A DNA stretch of 37,485 nucleotides from an uncultured Lachnospiraceae bacterium (GTDB lineage: Bacteria; Bacillota_A; Clostridia; Lachnospirales; Lachnospiraceae), in the NCBI GenBank assembly GCA_947564305.1, contig CANOBT010000040.1, positions 1 through 37,485 on the forward strand. Reading direction: 5' to 3'. Shown in pieces: positions 8,439 through 16,494 of the stretch. Every line of letters starts with the position of its first letter. The first letter of the stretch is position 1. The notes beneath the pieces were generated by a model. The model was not told the origin of the DNA, made no database searches, and saw only the letters and a list, made by a program, of their open reading frames with translations. The translations under genes were made by a program, and so were the position numbers.

Positions 8439-10124
8439 TTATCTCGCAGCTAAATAGCGTTCATATGCATCTTGATAGACTTTCAGCAATTCCTGCATAC
8501 CGCAGCTATCATTCAGCTTTTTCACATAGGCCTCCCACTGCGCATCCGTAGGTCCGCCTTCTTTTATCCAAAGGCCTTCCTGCTCTGATACCGCATTTTC
8601 AAAATCTGTCTTATAGCGGTCGATCACATCCAACTCATCCTCGGTAAATACGCAGTCTGTCGGGTATGCGATGGTCTCCTCCACATAAGGCATCCAGGTC
8701 TCATAAAGGTCTGTCAGGCGAATGACCGCCGCATCCTCCAGCGCGAAGGCAGAACCATAATAGTTGCTGAGAATCAGCTTCGGTCCATATACCTCACTGA
8801 CACCTTTCAGCTCTGCAAGGCTCTTTCCGTACTTTTCCTGCGCATCTTCATCCGTAATGCTCTGCCATACTCCATCCTCATCCTGCTCTGTAAAATAAGT
8901 GCCAATCGGACCATACTGCAGCTGCATTACATTCTCCGGGTCATACCACTGGTCAAAAAATTTCAGCAGATTTGCCGGGCTTTTGCATGCGCAGGTGATA
9001 CTCAAATTTCCGCAGCTCAACGGCGGCGCAGAACGTAAGGTTACATTATGACTTCCATCAGGACCATCCAAAACCGGAAGATATACATAATCATCCTTGT
9101 GGTCTCCCCATAAGTCAAACCACCACCAGGTACCTACGCCTACTTTTCCCTGCTGGCATTTTGCCATCAACTGTTTGTCATCCTGGCTGAACATCTCGAT
9201 GTCCATCAGCCCTTCATCATACCAGTCATGGAAATACGTCAGGGCATCCCGGTATTTCTCATCCGCACAGATAAACTGAGCCGTTCCGTCCGCATTTAAC
9301 TGCAGATCATTGATAACATCATTCGGCCAGTTTGTAAACCCGAAACCTGCATAGAAAATATTCTGCCCCCAACACCACTGGTCAAAGCCGGTGCTCATAG
9401 GAATCGTGCTTCCTTTTTCGTTTCCATAATAAGTCGCCGCCATATCATGTTCTTCAAATGCCACAAGCGCCTCATGCAGCTCCTCCAAAGTGGTCGGGAC
9501 CTCCATATCCAGTTCATCCAACCAGGCCTTGTTGATCATTGCAAACTGCGGAAACTGATAGATATTGTAATCCTCCGGCGCCCCGATACCGGCCGTCCCC
9601 ATACGCTCCCCGGAGGGAAGTCCGTAGATACCGCCGTCGCTCATGGTAATCGCGCTGCGGATATCCGGGTTCTCTTCCAGAATCTTGGAAAGATTCGGCA
9701 TATACTCCTCTGTCAAATAGGGACTCAAATCAATAAACGCTCCGTCACTTCCATAAGTCGTAATATCATAATTGCTGAAGCCAACCGCCATAAACGCATC
9801 CGGAAGCTGCCTTCCCGCAATACGGATATTGACCTGCTCCGCAAGAGAATCACTCATTACATTCCAGGTGATATCAATTCCTGCATCCTCCTGCATCTGG
9901 TTTAAAACTTCATTGTCTTCATACCCAGGACTTAAGGCGCTGATTCCTCCCATAATCGTAAAATCCGTCTGAGAGGTGTCCGTATTGATAACACCTGGTT
10001 CATAATAATTTTCCACTTTATTTCCACATGCTGCCATTGATACCGTCATGCCGGCGGCAAGCATGCAGGAAATAACCCTTTTCCATACCTTCAATTGTCT
10101 CATCTCCTTTTCCCGGAATCTCAT
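8439..10124 (-). CDS. Extracellular sugar-binding lipoprotein of a CUT1 ABC importer (LplA-like)
   Basis: This 561-residue protein begins with a basic n-region, a hydrophobic stretch and lipobox SMAACGN (Cys33 from the ATG at 10124). It should be lipid-anchored outside the membrane. The mature part has the family-1 extracellular solute-binding style of the large LplA/LipO subgroup. It is rich in Trp/Tyr (VGVGTWWWFDLWGDH, FDQWYDPENVMQLQYGP), as in oligosaccharide-binding proteins. The start is ambiguous. The ATG at 10124 overlaps the permease stop, the ATG at 10103 directly abuts GGAG, and a TTG at 10094 has GGAG at good spacing. No sugar hydrolase lies in this operon, so the ligand is unknown. 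A complex oligosaccharide is likely from the protein's size. Confidence 0.92.
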   Translation of the reverse strand: MRFREKEMRQLKVWKRVISCMLAAGMTVSMAACGNKVENYYEPGVINTDTSQTDFTIMGGISALSPGYEDNEVLNQMQEDAGIDITWNVMSDSLAEQVNIRIAGRQLPDAFMAVGFSNYDITTYGSDGAFIDLSPYLTEEYMPNLSKILEENPDIRSAITMSDGGIYGLPSGERMGTAGIGAPEDYNIYQFPQFAMINKAWLDELDMEVPTTLEELHEALVAFEEHDMAATYYGNEKGSTIPMSTGFDQWCWGQNIFYAGFGFTNWPNDVINDLQLNADGTAQFICADEKYRDALTYFHDWYDEGLMDIEMFSQDDKQLMAKCQQGKVGVGTWWWFDLWGDHKDDYVYLPVLDGPDGSHNVTLRSAPPLSCGNLSITCACKSPANLLKFFDQWYDPENVMQLQYGPIGTYFTEQDEDGVWQSITDEDAQEKYGKSLAELKGVSEVYGPKLILSNYYGSAFALEDAAVIRLTDLYETWMPYVEETIAYPTDCVFTEDELDVIDRYKTDFENAVSEQEGLWIKEGGPTDAQWEAYVKKLNDSCGMQELLKVYQDAYERYLAAR

Positions 10125-11029
10125 TAACCCTTGACCGCGCCTGCCATCATGCCCTTTTCAAAATATTTCTGGACAAATGGATAGATGACCAGCATCGGCA
10201 AAGCCGCCACGATAACAGATGAAAACTTAATCATCTCTGTCAGCTTGCTCAGTTCTGCATAACCGCCGGAAATCATACCCGCCTGGCTTGCGCTTGCAGA
10301 GCTCTTAATCAGGATATTACGCAGGATCAACGGTAAAGGCGCATTCTCCTTTCCCGGCAGATAAATCAATGCAGTAAACCAGTCATTCCAGTATGCAACC
10401 ATACTGAACACTACCATAACAGCCATAATGGAACGGCTCAGCGGAACAACAATCTTGATAAACGTCGTCCATTTCGAACAGCCGTCAATCTCCGCGGCCT
10501 CAATCATTTCCTTGGGGATACTGTGCTCAAAGAAGTTGCGCACAATAATCATATTGCTCACACCAACGCCGCCGGGAATGAACATCGCCCAGATAGTATC
10601 GATCAGGCCTGTGTCTCTGACAACCAGGTATGTAGGCATCAAGCCTCCGCCAAAGTACATTGTAATAATGAAAAAGATACTGAGAAATTTTCGTCCCGGC
10701 AGTTTCTTAATACTCAGCGGATAAGCCGATAAATAAATCATGACAACCGAAAAAATCGTCCCCACCACCGTATACTTGATACTGTTTAAATAACCTGTGA
10801 TAATGCTTTTATCTGCAAATACTGCTTTGTAACCGTCCAGGGTAAATCCGCTGGGAAGCAGGAATGTTTTTCCCGCATACACATCATAAGGATCAGAAAC
10901 AGAAGCAACCAGTACATAGTAAAGCGGATATGCAACCAAAAATACGATAACGAGGCAGATTGCTACCAGGATAATATCACTGGTCCTGTCAGAAAAACCA
11001 TGCAATTGCCCTTGTTTTTTCTTTCCCAT
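10124..11029 (-). CDS. CUT1 carbohydrate ABC permease (LplC/YtcP-like)
   Basis: This 301-residue inner-membrane permease has about six TM helices. The first is IILVAICLVIVFLVAYPLYY. The cytoplasmic EAA loop reads IPKEMIEAAEIDGCSKWTTF, followed by the IVVPLSRSIMAVMVVFS helix. The C-terminal FVQKYFEKGMMAGAVKG is the signature end of the LplC/YtcP subgroup. ATG 11029 (MGKKKQG) is chosen because AGGAGG lies six bases before it; an upstream ATG at 11047 would overlap the preceding permease. The operon has no ATPase. This is usual for CUT1 importers, which share a common MsmK-type ATPase encoded elsewhere. Confidence 0.94.
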   Translation of the reverse strand: MGKKKQGQLHGFSDRTSDIILVAICLVIVFLVAYPLYYVLVASVSDPYDVYAGKTFLLPSGFTLDGYKAVFADKSIITGYLNSIKYTVVGTIFSVVMIYLSAYPLSIKKLPGRKFLSIFFIITMYFGGGLMPTYLVVRDTGLIDTIWAMFIPGGVGVSNMIIVRNFFEHSIPKEMIEAAEIDGCSKWTTFIKIVVPLSRSIMAVMVVFSMVAYWNDWFTALIYLPGKENAPLPLILRNILIKSSASASQAGMISGGYAELSKLTEMIKFSSVIVAALPMLVIYPFVQKYFEKGMMAGAVKG

Positions 11030-11039
11030 GCCGCACCTC

Positions 11040-11972
11040 CTATACAAAACTTACGTCTTCAGAAATTTTACTTGTTATCTTGTTCACAACAATCAGCAGT
11101 AAAACATTGACGACTGTGTTAAACAGGCCGACGGCTGTTGAATAGCTGTATTTGGCATGTTCAATACCTTGCTGATAAACATACACAGCAATCACATCAC
11201 TGGTCGCCTTATTCAAATCTGTCTGTAGAAGGAATACCTTTTCAAACCCGACATTCATTAGATTTCCCGCACTCATGATCAGCATCAGCACAATCTGAGG
11301 CACCAATTCCGGAAGATCAATATAGAGAATTCGCTGGAACATGGACGCACCGTCAATCTTTGCCGCCTCATAGTGAGAGGTATCAATATTCGCTAGCGTC
11401 GCCATATAGACGATGATTCCCCAACCGGCATCCTGCCAGATACCGGAAGCTATATAAATGGTTCTAAAAGCAGATGCTTCCGAGAGGAAGTCAATTCCTG
11501 TCCCTGCAATCAGGTTGATCAGTCCTCCTGACGGGCTTAAGAAAATACGAAGCATACCGCAGACAACCATGATAGAAATAAAATGCGGTGCATAGAGAAT
11601 CGTCTGCACAGTCCTCTTAAACTTATTGAATCTGAGTTGATTGATCGCCAACGACAAAATAATCGGAATCGGAAAGCTCCACAGTAAACTATAGAAGCTT
11701 AACAACACCGTGTTTTTAATCATTCGAATGCAGTTTGGTGAGCTAAAGAAACGCTGGAACCATTTCAACCCTACCCATTCACTGCCCCACATCCCTCGAA
11801 CAGATTTGTAATCGCGGAATGCAATCTGAATGCCATACATCGGTACATATTTGTAGATAATCGTCAATACAACCGGAATTAAAAGCATCAAATATAACTG
11901 CCAGTATTCACCCATGCGCTCTAATACCGATTTCTGTTTGACCTGAGTAGGTGGTACTTTTGAACTAACCAT
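11040..11972 (-). CDS. CUT1 carbohydrate ABC permease (LplB/YteP-like)
   Basis: This 310-residue membrane protein is the first gene of the importer operon. It opens with a cytoplasmic leader. TM1 is QLYLMLLIPVVLTIIYKYVP, followed by the subgroup motif MYGIQIAFRDYKSVRGMWG. The EAA loop is IDTSHYEAAKIDGASMFQRI. The end ALLL-type helix VVNVLLLIVVNKI is followed by a short tail. ATG 11972 (MVSSKVPP) follows AAGGAAGGAGAG and is preferred to the ATG at 11993. Together with the second permease it forms the heterodimeric channel. The upstream region carries a promoter and TAACGTTT motifs, so control by the divergent LacI-family regulator is likely. Confidence 0.94.
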   Translation of the reverse strand: MVSSKVPPTQVKQKSVLERMGEYWQLYLMLLIPVVLTIIYKYVPMYGIQIAFRDYKSVRGMWGSEWVGLKWFQRFFSSPNCIRMIKNTVLLSFYSLLWSFPIPIILSLAINQLRFNKFKRTVQTILYAPHFISIMVVCGMLRIFLSPSGGLINLIAGTGIDFLSEASAFRTIYIASGIWQDAGWGIIVYMATLANIDTSHYEAAKIDGASMFQRILYIDLPELVPQIVLMLIMSAGNLMNVGFEKVFLLQTDLNKATSDVIAVYVYQQGIEHAKYSYSTAVGLFNTVVNVLLLIVVNKITSKISEDVSFV

Positions 11973-12065
11973 ATTATCTCTCCTTCCTTTCATGAACCGG
12001 AAAATGTATCTTTCATTTCCGACATGTTCCTCGCTGCAGCCCCGGCCGGCCGTGCCCGGCTGCGG

Positions 12066-12075
12066 TAACGTTTTC
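12066..12075 (+). promoter_or_regulatory. Candidate LacI-family operator, copy C
   Basis: TAACGTTTTC matches the core of two other sites in the same intergenic region. It lies in the importer leader, downstream of the predicted minus-strand start, where bound repressor would block elongation. It is the weakest of the three copies. Confidence 0.35.
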
Positions 12076-12111
12076 TGCCATGGCTGTTCATTATGATTAA
12101 ATCACCATAAA

Positions 12112-12124
12112 TCGTGAAACGTTA
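12112..12124 (-). promoter_or_regulatory. Candidate LacI-family operator, copy B
   Basis: The minus strand reads TAACGTTTCACGA, which differs from copy A by one base over 13. It lies about 17 bp downstream of the importer -10 (12141-12146), a typical repressor position. Confidence 0.5.
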
Positions 12125-12140
12125 TATATAATTCTTTATA

Positions 12141-12169
12141 AATATAACATCAACGCCTTGTTCCTTCAA
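12141..12169 (-). promoter_or_regulatory. Promoter of the sugar importer operon
   Basis: On the minus strand TTGAAG (12169-12164) and TATATT (12146-12141) are separated by 17 bases. A second possible pair (TTGATG with TATATA) overlaps slightly downstream. The leader would be about 160 nt and includes operator candidates B and C and the GC-rich hairpin. Confidence 0.55.
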
Positions 12170-12258
12170 GTGTTTTTCTCTTATTTCAGGTCAAAAGATA
12201 CATTTTTGTGGATATTTCACAAGCAAATTATCGTCATTTTGTATATTAGTTCTTCATG

Positions 12259-12282
12259 TAACGTTTCATGAATTTCATGAAA
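12259..12282 (+). promoter_or_regulatory. Candidate LacI-family operator, copy A, with 19-bp inverted repeat
   Basis: TAACGTTTCATGA (12259-12271) overlaps a perfect inverted repeat: TTTCATGA at 12264-12271, ATT, then TCATGAAA at 12275-12282. It ends eight bases before the -35 of the LacI gene. This position suits autoregulation. Confidence 0.5.
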
Positions 12283-12289
12283 TTTTATC

Positions 12290-12318
12290 TTTACAAATAT
12301 GAAAAATGATATTATAAT
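12290..12318 (+). promoter_or_regulatory. Promoter of the LacI-family regulator operon
   Basis: TTTACA (12290-12295) and a perfect TATAAT (12313-12318) are spaced by 17 bases, about 122 bp before the regulator ATG. Confidence 0.65.
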
Positions 12319-12440
12319 GTACTCATAAAATTAAGAACCGAGATAGAACCCACATATGACGTATTACGATTCAAAAGCTATATACTCCATAAAATATATG
12401 GGTTTCCTGAAACTGCGTACCGTAAAAAAGGAGTTCATTT

Positions 12441-13457
12441 ATGAGAAAGAAGAATTATACCCCTACTATGAAGGATGTCGCGCTAGAGGCGGGTGTTGCG
12501 CTTGGAACAGTGTCTAAGGTCATCAACGGCTTGCCGGTAGGCGAATCCTACCGGCTCCGTGTTGAGGAAGCAATCCAAAAACTGGACTACCATGTAAACA
12601 GCTATGCGCAGGGGCTAAAGGCCAGCAAGACCTATACGGTTGCACTGTTGATTCCCAACACCTCCAACCCCTTTTTCGCACAGGTTGTTTACCACATCAA
12701 TATTGCCCTGCTAAAGAGAAAGTACCGGATGCTCCTCTGTACGACTGATTATGACTCTGGGTTGGAACAGGAGTACATCACAATCACAAAACAAAATAAA
12801 GTGGACGGAATCATCGGCCTTACCTATAATCCGGATTTGCAGGTGGAGGAAAATATTCCTTTCGTATCCATAGACCGCCCCATGGGGGCGCATATTCCCT
12901 GTGTTGCCAGTGACAATTTTGCCGGCGGACAGATGGCGGTGGAAAAGCTGGCCGACCTGGGCTGCAAAAACGTCGCCTTTCTTCGGGTCGGCTCTGTACT
13001 TGACAGCGAGCCGAACAAGCGGAAAGCTGGTTTCGAGAATGGGTGTCTTGCAAGGAATCTGTCCTACGGCATAAAAATCCTGCAGGACGACGAGCCCCTA
13101 AGCGAATTCGAGACTTTCTTTCAAGAACATCTGTCAGACGGAAAGCTGGATTTTGACGGCCTGTTCTGTGTAACCGACTATCTGGCCAATGAGATTCTAA
13201 AAATATTGAAGAAAATGAAGATACGGGTTCCGGAGGATGTACAGGTCATTGGCTTTGATGGGGTCCGTGCCTTTGGAGACGGAGATTATTTCTGTTCCAC
13301 GATTGTACAGCCCATACCTGATATCGCGGAGATGTGCGTAGAACTGCTGCTCCAGGAAAATATGCTCACCAAGCCGCCCCTTGTCTGCCTCCCGGTCTCC
13401 TATGCCTACGGCGGGACTACAAAAGAAATGTCATTACATGAAGGCTGCATTTCATAA
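12441..13457 (+). CDS. LacI-family transcriptional regulator
   Basis: This 338-residue regulator has an N-terminal HTH (TMKDVALEAGVALGTVSKVINGL, about residues 9-30) and the hinge region YHVNSYAQGLKASKTYTVALL. A periplasmic-binding-protein-like effector domain follows (IPNTSNPFFAQVVYHINIAL; VASDNFAGGQMAVEKLADLG; VIGFDGVRAFGDGDYF). The start has GGAG seven bases upstream. It is the first gene of a plus-strand operon, divergent from the LplB/LplC/LplA importer. Repeated TAACGTTT sites lie between the two promoters, so it probably represses the importer and itself in response to an imported sugar. The effector sugar is unknown. Confidence 0.94.
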   Translation: MRKKNYTPTMKDVALEAGVALGTVSKVINGLPVGESYRLRVEEAIQKLDYHVNSYAQGLKASKTYTVALLIPNTSNPFFAQVVYHINIALLKRKYRMLLCTTDYDSGLEQEYITITKQNKVDGIIGLTYNPDLQVEENIPFVSIDRPMGAHIPCVASDNFAGGQMAVEKLADLGCKNVAFLRVGSVLDSEPNKRKAGFENGCLARNLSYGIKILQDDEPLSEFETFFQEHLSDGKLDFDGLFCVTDYLANEILKILKKMKIRVPEDVQVIGFDGVRAFGDGDYFCSTIVQPIPDIAEMCVELLLQENMLTKPPLVCLPVSYAYGGTTKEMSLHEGCIS

Positions 13458-13479
13458 AAAAGGAAGGTTCTGACTGCTT

Positions 13480-14049
13480 ATGAAAAACTGGTGGTATTAT
13501 CATAAATGGTATGTAATCTGCGGAATCATCTTAATCTGCATTGCAATTGATTTGGCCGGAAATAAACTCGGATGGTTTAAGGATGCTCCCGACGTCCAGA
13601 TTGCATATATCGGAAACAATCCTTTGCCGGAGGATACGGCTGCTTCTATAGAAGAAATCTTTTCTGACCTGGCAGATGACTATAACCATGACGGGAAAGT
13701 TCTGGTACAGCTTAATCAATTTGTCAGCGGCACCTCCCTTGGCGATATGGACAGTCTCGCTTATCAGCAAGCCTCCGAGATTGCCTTGATGGGAGATATT
13801 GAAGATTGTGTAAGCTATTTTTTCTTGATGGAGGAGCCAGGCAAAGTCCAGAGAGAATTCCAGGTTCTGGCAATGCCCGACGGAAGCTGTCCGCCGGAAT
13901 ATGACTTGTCCGCTGAGGATAAGGTGATTACTTGGGATTTGGATTCAAATCCGCAGCTCTATCTGGGAAGACGCTGCTTTTATAATGAGAAACACACTCC
14001 TTACGCAGAAGAATGCAGCCAGATATGGGATAGATTACGAAAAAAATAG
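13480..14049 (+). CDS. Membrane-anchored protein of unknown function
   Basis: The 189-residue protein has one N-terminal TM helix (WYVICGIILICIAIDLAG, about residues 10-27) behind a basic, Trp/Tyr-rich head (MKNWWYYHKW). A soluble domain of about 160 residues follows, probably outside the membrane. Residues near 67-76 read DDYNHDGKVL, which resembles an EF-hand or dockerin calcium loop (D-x-N-x-D-G). The rest matches no family I can name. It lies 22 bp after the LacI gene and before a lipoprotein and a YesL-like protein, so these four are one operon. Weak upstream AAGGAAGG supports the start. Function is unknown; a role linked to the sugar importer is inference only. Confidence 0.8.
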   Translation: MKNWWYYHKWYVICGIILICIAIDLAGNKLGWFKDAPDVQIAYIGNNPLPEDTAASIEEIFSDLADDYNHDGKVLVQLNQFVSGTSLGDMDSLAYQQASEIALMGDIEDCVSYFFLMEEPGKVQREFQVLAMPDGSCPPEYDLSAEDKVITWDLDSNPQLYLGRRCFYNEKHTPYAEECSQIWDRLRKK

Positions 14050-14085
14050 TGTATAAAAAAGATATGGAAGGAAGTGCATAAGAAA

Positions 14086-14688
14086 ATGAAAAACCGGAAT
14101 AAAACAAAAATACTAGCGCTCTTCTTATCCTTATCCTGGTGCCTGTCAGGCTGTTCCTCACAGCAGCCCACTAAGACCTCCGATGGCCAGAAATGGCAGG
14201 AAGACTGGATACAGGTCGGCACGATGATGGGGATTGAGACGCCAAAACAACTGACTCTTCTGGATAATAAGGAAGCGCTTGCCGCTGACGGACTGTATTA
14301 TGCAACCTGGACTGCCGGCAGCTTTGTTCCTTACGAAAACAGTGACGGGGATACGATAGACCTCTATGATGCGCAATTATATCTTCTTGTAAATGAAGCG
14401 AAAAGCGAAAAATCCGCTGAAAAAAGCTGCCAGACCTGGCTTGCCGCCGCAAAAGACAATTACGAGGTCCTTGAAACTGAAAGCATTACCTGCAACGGAC
14501 AGCCCTATACCCTGCTCTCTTATAACTGCATCAGTAAAGATTCCCCTTATGATCATGGAGTATCTGCCCTGGGAGTCTACGGGACAGATGCAATCTGCGC
14601 AGAGCTGACCTGCGTGGACGGGTATGATGAAGATTTGACACAGATGCTAATGGAGTTTCTGGACAAGTGTCATTATAGCGCCAACTAG
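14086..14688 (+). CDS. Lipoprotein of unknown function
   Basis: This protein of about 200 residues starts with MKNRNKTKILALFLSLSW and lipobox CLSGCSS (Cys near residue 23), so it should be a surface lipoprotein. The mature part has no recognisable enzyme motif. ATG 14086 is chosen because AGGAAG lies 11 bases before it; the in-frame GTG at 14074 overlaps that site and leaves no spacing. It sits between the membrane-anchored protein and the YesL-like protein in the LacI-led operon. The two small exported proteins may act together, but nothing in the sequence shows how. Confidence 0.8.
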   Translation: MKNRNKTKILALFLSLSWCLSGCSSQQPTKTSDGQKWQEDWIQVGTMMGIETPKQLTLLDNKEALAADGLYYATWTAGSFVPYENSDGDTIDLYDAQLYLLVNEAKSEKSAEKSCQTWLAAAKDNYEVLETESITCNGQPYTLLSYNCISKDSPYDHGVSALGVYGTDAICAELTCVDGYDEDLTQMLMEFLDKCHYSAN

Positions 14689-14763
14689 GCAGGGCGCTAA
14701 GAGCAGTTTTCTCAACAAAATGATTCGATTTCAATTCCGGGTTATCCGGGCCAGGAGGAACAT

Positions 14764-15633
14764 ATGGCTTTTTTATTTCGACAAAACGCATATCCATCCA
14801 ATGGGAAACGTCTGACTGGATTTCCCAGATATACAGAAGTGCTGGAACGCAACTTTAAAAAATATTTATTTACCAATCTCATGACATTGCTTGGCTTCCT
14901 GCCCTTTGGAATCCTCGCCCTATGGGCTGTCCTTTCCTCCAGTCTGTTGGTCATGCTTCTTGCAGGCGTCGTTGGCGGACTCTTTGCCGGTCCTGCCCTT
15001 TCCTGCATGTATGATGCCATTTTCCGAAGCCTTCGGGATGTGACGCCAAAATGTTGGCAGGATTACAAACATGCCTGGAAACAGAATTGGAAAGTCTCCA
15101 TCCTTCCCGGCATCTTATTCTGCCTTCTACTGGGATTTGACATCTTTATGGCCATGCTGTTTTGGTGGTCTACATCATTTCCCGGTTGGGGAACGATTGC
15201 AATCTATCTGCTCAGCATTCTGATTGTTACCATGTTGTTTTCCATTGCATGGCCGCAGATTGTCTTGTTTGAGCAGCCCTTTCACCAGAATATCCGAAAC
15301 TGCTTTCTGTTTATACTGCGGTATTTTCCAAAGGTCTTCGGGTGTGCGCTGCTTCAAGTCTTTTACTGGGCGGTACTCCTCCTCTTCTTTCCATGGTCGC
15401 TCCTTCTCTTGCCATTGATTGGATTCTGGTTTATACTGTATACAGCTAATTTTTTGCTGTACAATACATTCAATGACTGCTTTCAGATTGAGGAGCACAT
15501 CGCTGCTGCCTATCCGGAGCAGGCTCCCTTCTACGAAGACGACGAAACCTGGATGAAACGAAAAGAGGAGGAAGGCAAATGCGAAGCATTTCTTAGTACG
15601 CCTTCCTCCGAACTGCCGCCGAACCAACGGTGA
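14764..15633 (+). CDS. YesL-like (DUF624-type) integral membrane protein with repeat-derived C-terminus
   Basis: The 289-residue protein has about five to six TM helices. These include FTNLMTLLGFLPFGILALWAV, LLVMLLAGVVGGLFAGPALS and FLPF-type segments around 120-235. The pattern of an N-terminal helix, GLFAGPALSCMYDAI and a WKVSILPGILF segment resembles the DUF624/YesL proteins often found with LplABC-type sugar transporters. The start follows CAGGAGGAACAT. The last roughly 22 codons (from about 15567) are read through a hairpin repeat whose other copy lies near 17.15 kb. The natural C-terminus may therefore have been extended or replaced by repeat insertion. Assignment to DUF624 is by pattern, not by search. 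Confidence 0.8.
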   Translation: MAFLFRQNAYPSNGKRLTGFPRYTEVLERNFKKYLFTNLMTLLGFLPFGILALWAVLSSSLLVMLLAGVVGGLFAGPALSCMYDAIFRSLRDVTPKCWQDYKHAWKQNWKVSILPGILFCLLLGFDIFMAMLFWWSTSFPGWGTIAIYLLSILIVTMLFSIAWPQIVLFEQPFHQNIRNCFLFILRYFPKVFGCALLQVFYWAVLLLFFPWSLLLLPLIGFWFILYTANFLLYNTFNDCFQIEEHIAAAYPEQAPFYEDDETWMKRKEEEGKCEAFLSTPSSELPPNQR

Positions 15634-15643
15634 GGGGGCGTTA
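15567..15643 (+). repeat. Hairpin repeat element, copy 1
   Basis: It starts with a perfect 10-bp inverted repeat (GGAGGAAGGC at 15567-15576 and GCCTTCCTCC at 15600-15609) enclosing AAATGCGAAGCATTT. It continues through CTGCCGCC to TGAGGGGGCGTTAC, ending at 15643. The last about 37 bases align to copy 2 with only six or so differences. It lies over the 3' end of the YesL-like gene and contains an SD-ATG that opens a five-codon frame ending at TAG 15592-15594. Confidence 0.8.
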
Positions 15644-15653
15644 CCTTATTTTT

Positions 15654-15670
15654 AGGAGGAAGGCAAATGC
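15654..15670 (+). repeat. Partial repeat copy supplying the start of the next gene
   Basis: AGGAGGAAGGCAAATGC (17 bases) is identical to 15566-15582 at the left end of copy 1. Here it provides the Shine-Dalgarno sequence and the ATG (15667) of the inositol-monophosphatase-family gene. Confidence 0.75.
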
Positions 15671-16440
15671 TTGAACAAATAAAACATGCCGTTATTGAAG
15701 CCAGCCGCATTATGCTGACGGCCTCAGACAACGAAATAGACACACTGTCCAAAGACGGACACGCCAATTTTGTCACAGAATACGATTCAAGAGTTCAAAA
15801 AGAACTGTTTGAACGTCTTGCAAAAATCCTGCCGGAAGCAAGGTTCATGGGAGAGGAAGACGATGCGTCCTCCTCCTTTACTGACAAAGGTTATCTGTTT
15901 ATTGTCGATCCTATCGACGGAACCACGAATTTTATCCGCCAAAATCATACGAGCTGCATCTCCGTCGGACTGCTGAAAGACGGCGTGAGCGTACTCGGCG
16001 TCGTATATAATCCATATAAAAAAGAATTATTCTACGCAGAAAAGGGAAAAGGCGCATTTAGAAACGGCGCTCCTATTCATGTTTCCGAGAAGCCTTTATC
16101 GAACGCTCTCCTGCTTTTTGGGACCTCACCATATTACGAAGAGCTTGCCAAACCTTCCTTTGACATTGCATACCATTATTTTAAAAAATGCCTGGATCTG
16201 CGCAGAAGCGGTTCTGCCGCCATTGATTTGTGCGATATCGCATGCGGCAGGGCCGAGCTGTATTTTGAATTAAAGCTCAGCCCCTGGGATTATGCTGCCG
16301 GTTCCCTAATCGTAAAAGAAGCCGGCGGCTGCGTCTGCGGCTGCGGACAGACTGCCCTGCAATTTGAACATCCGCAGAGCATTATCGCATGTGGAAACGG
16401 AATCACCCGTGAGGATTTGTCGTATTTTACCGGTAAATGA
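15667..16440 (+). CDS. Inositol-monophosphatase-family phosphatase
   Basis: This 257-residue cytosolic magnesium-dependent phosphatase shows the family metal-binding set. FMGEEDDAS holds the catalytic Glu (about residue 64), DPIDGTTNFIRQ is the double-Asp motif (about 86-97), and SPWDYAAGSLIVKEAGG holds the distal Asp. The length is normal. Substrates in the family include myo-inositol phosphates, histidinol phosphate, 3'-phosphoadenosine 5'-phosphate and fructose 1,6-bisphosphate; sequence alone does not separate them. The start lies within a partial copy of a hairpin repeat that also provides AGGAGG. It ends the LacI-led operon and converges on the DUF2798 gene. With no partner enzymes nearby, the role is open. 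Confidence 0.9.
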   Translation: MLEQIKHAVIEASRIMLTASDNEIDTLSKDGHANFVTEYDSRVQKELFERLAKILPEARFMGEEDDASSSFTDKGYLFIVDPIDGTTNFIRQNHTSCISVGLLKDGVSVLGVVYNPYKKELFYAEKGKGAFRNGAPIHVSEKPLSNALLLFGTSPYYEELAKPSFDIAYHYFKKCLDLRRSGSAAIDLCDIACGRAELYFELKLSPWDYAAGSLIVKEAGGCVCGCGQTALQFEHPQSIIACGNGITREDLSYFTGK

Positions 16441-16494
16441 ACATGACCTCAATGAATCGGCTTATCAAAAGGATGCCATTCTTGCAAAATGCTA

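Larger units (their letters stand above)
11973..12440. other. Divergent intergenic regulatory region between sugar importer and LacI operon
   Basis: About 470 bp hold no gene. It contains a minus-strand promoter (12141-12169), a plus-strand promoter (12290-12318), three TAACGTTT-type operator candidates and a 19-bp inverted repeat (12264-12282). A GC-rich patch (about 12035-12066) contains the palindrome CCGGCCGG and flanking GCAGCC/GGCTGC arms, which would fold in the importer leader RNA. The LacI leader is about 115 nt and has a possible long-range pairing of ACCCACATAT near 12348 with ATATATGGGT near 12396 (one mismatch). Confidence 0.7.
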
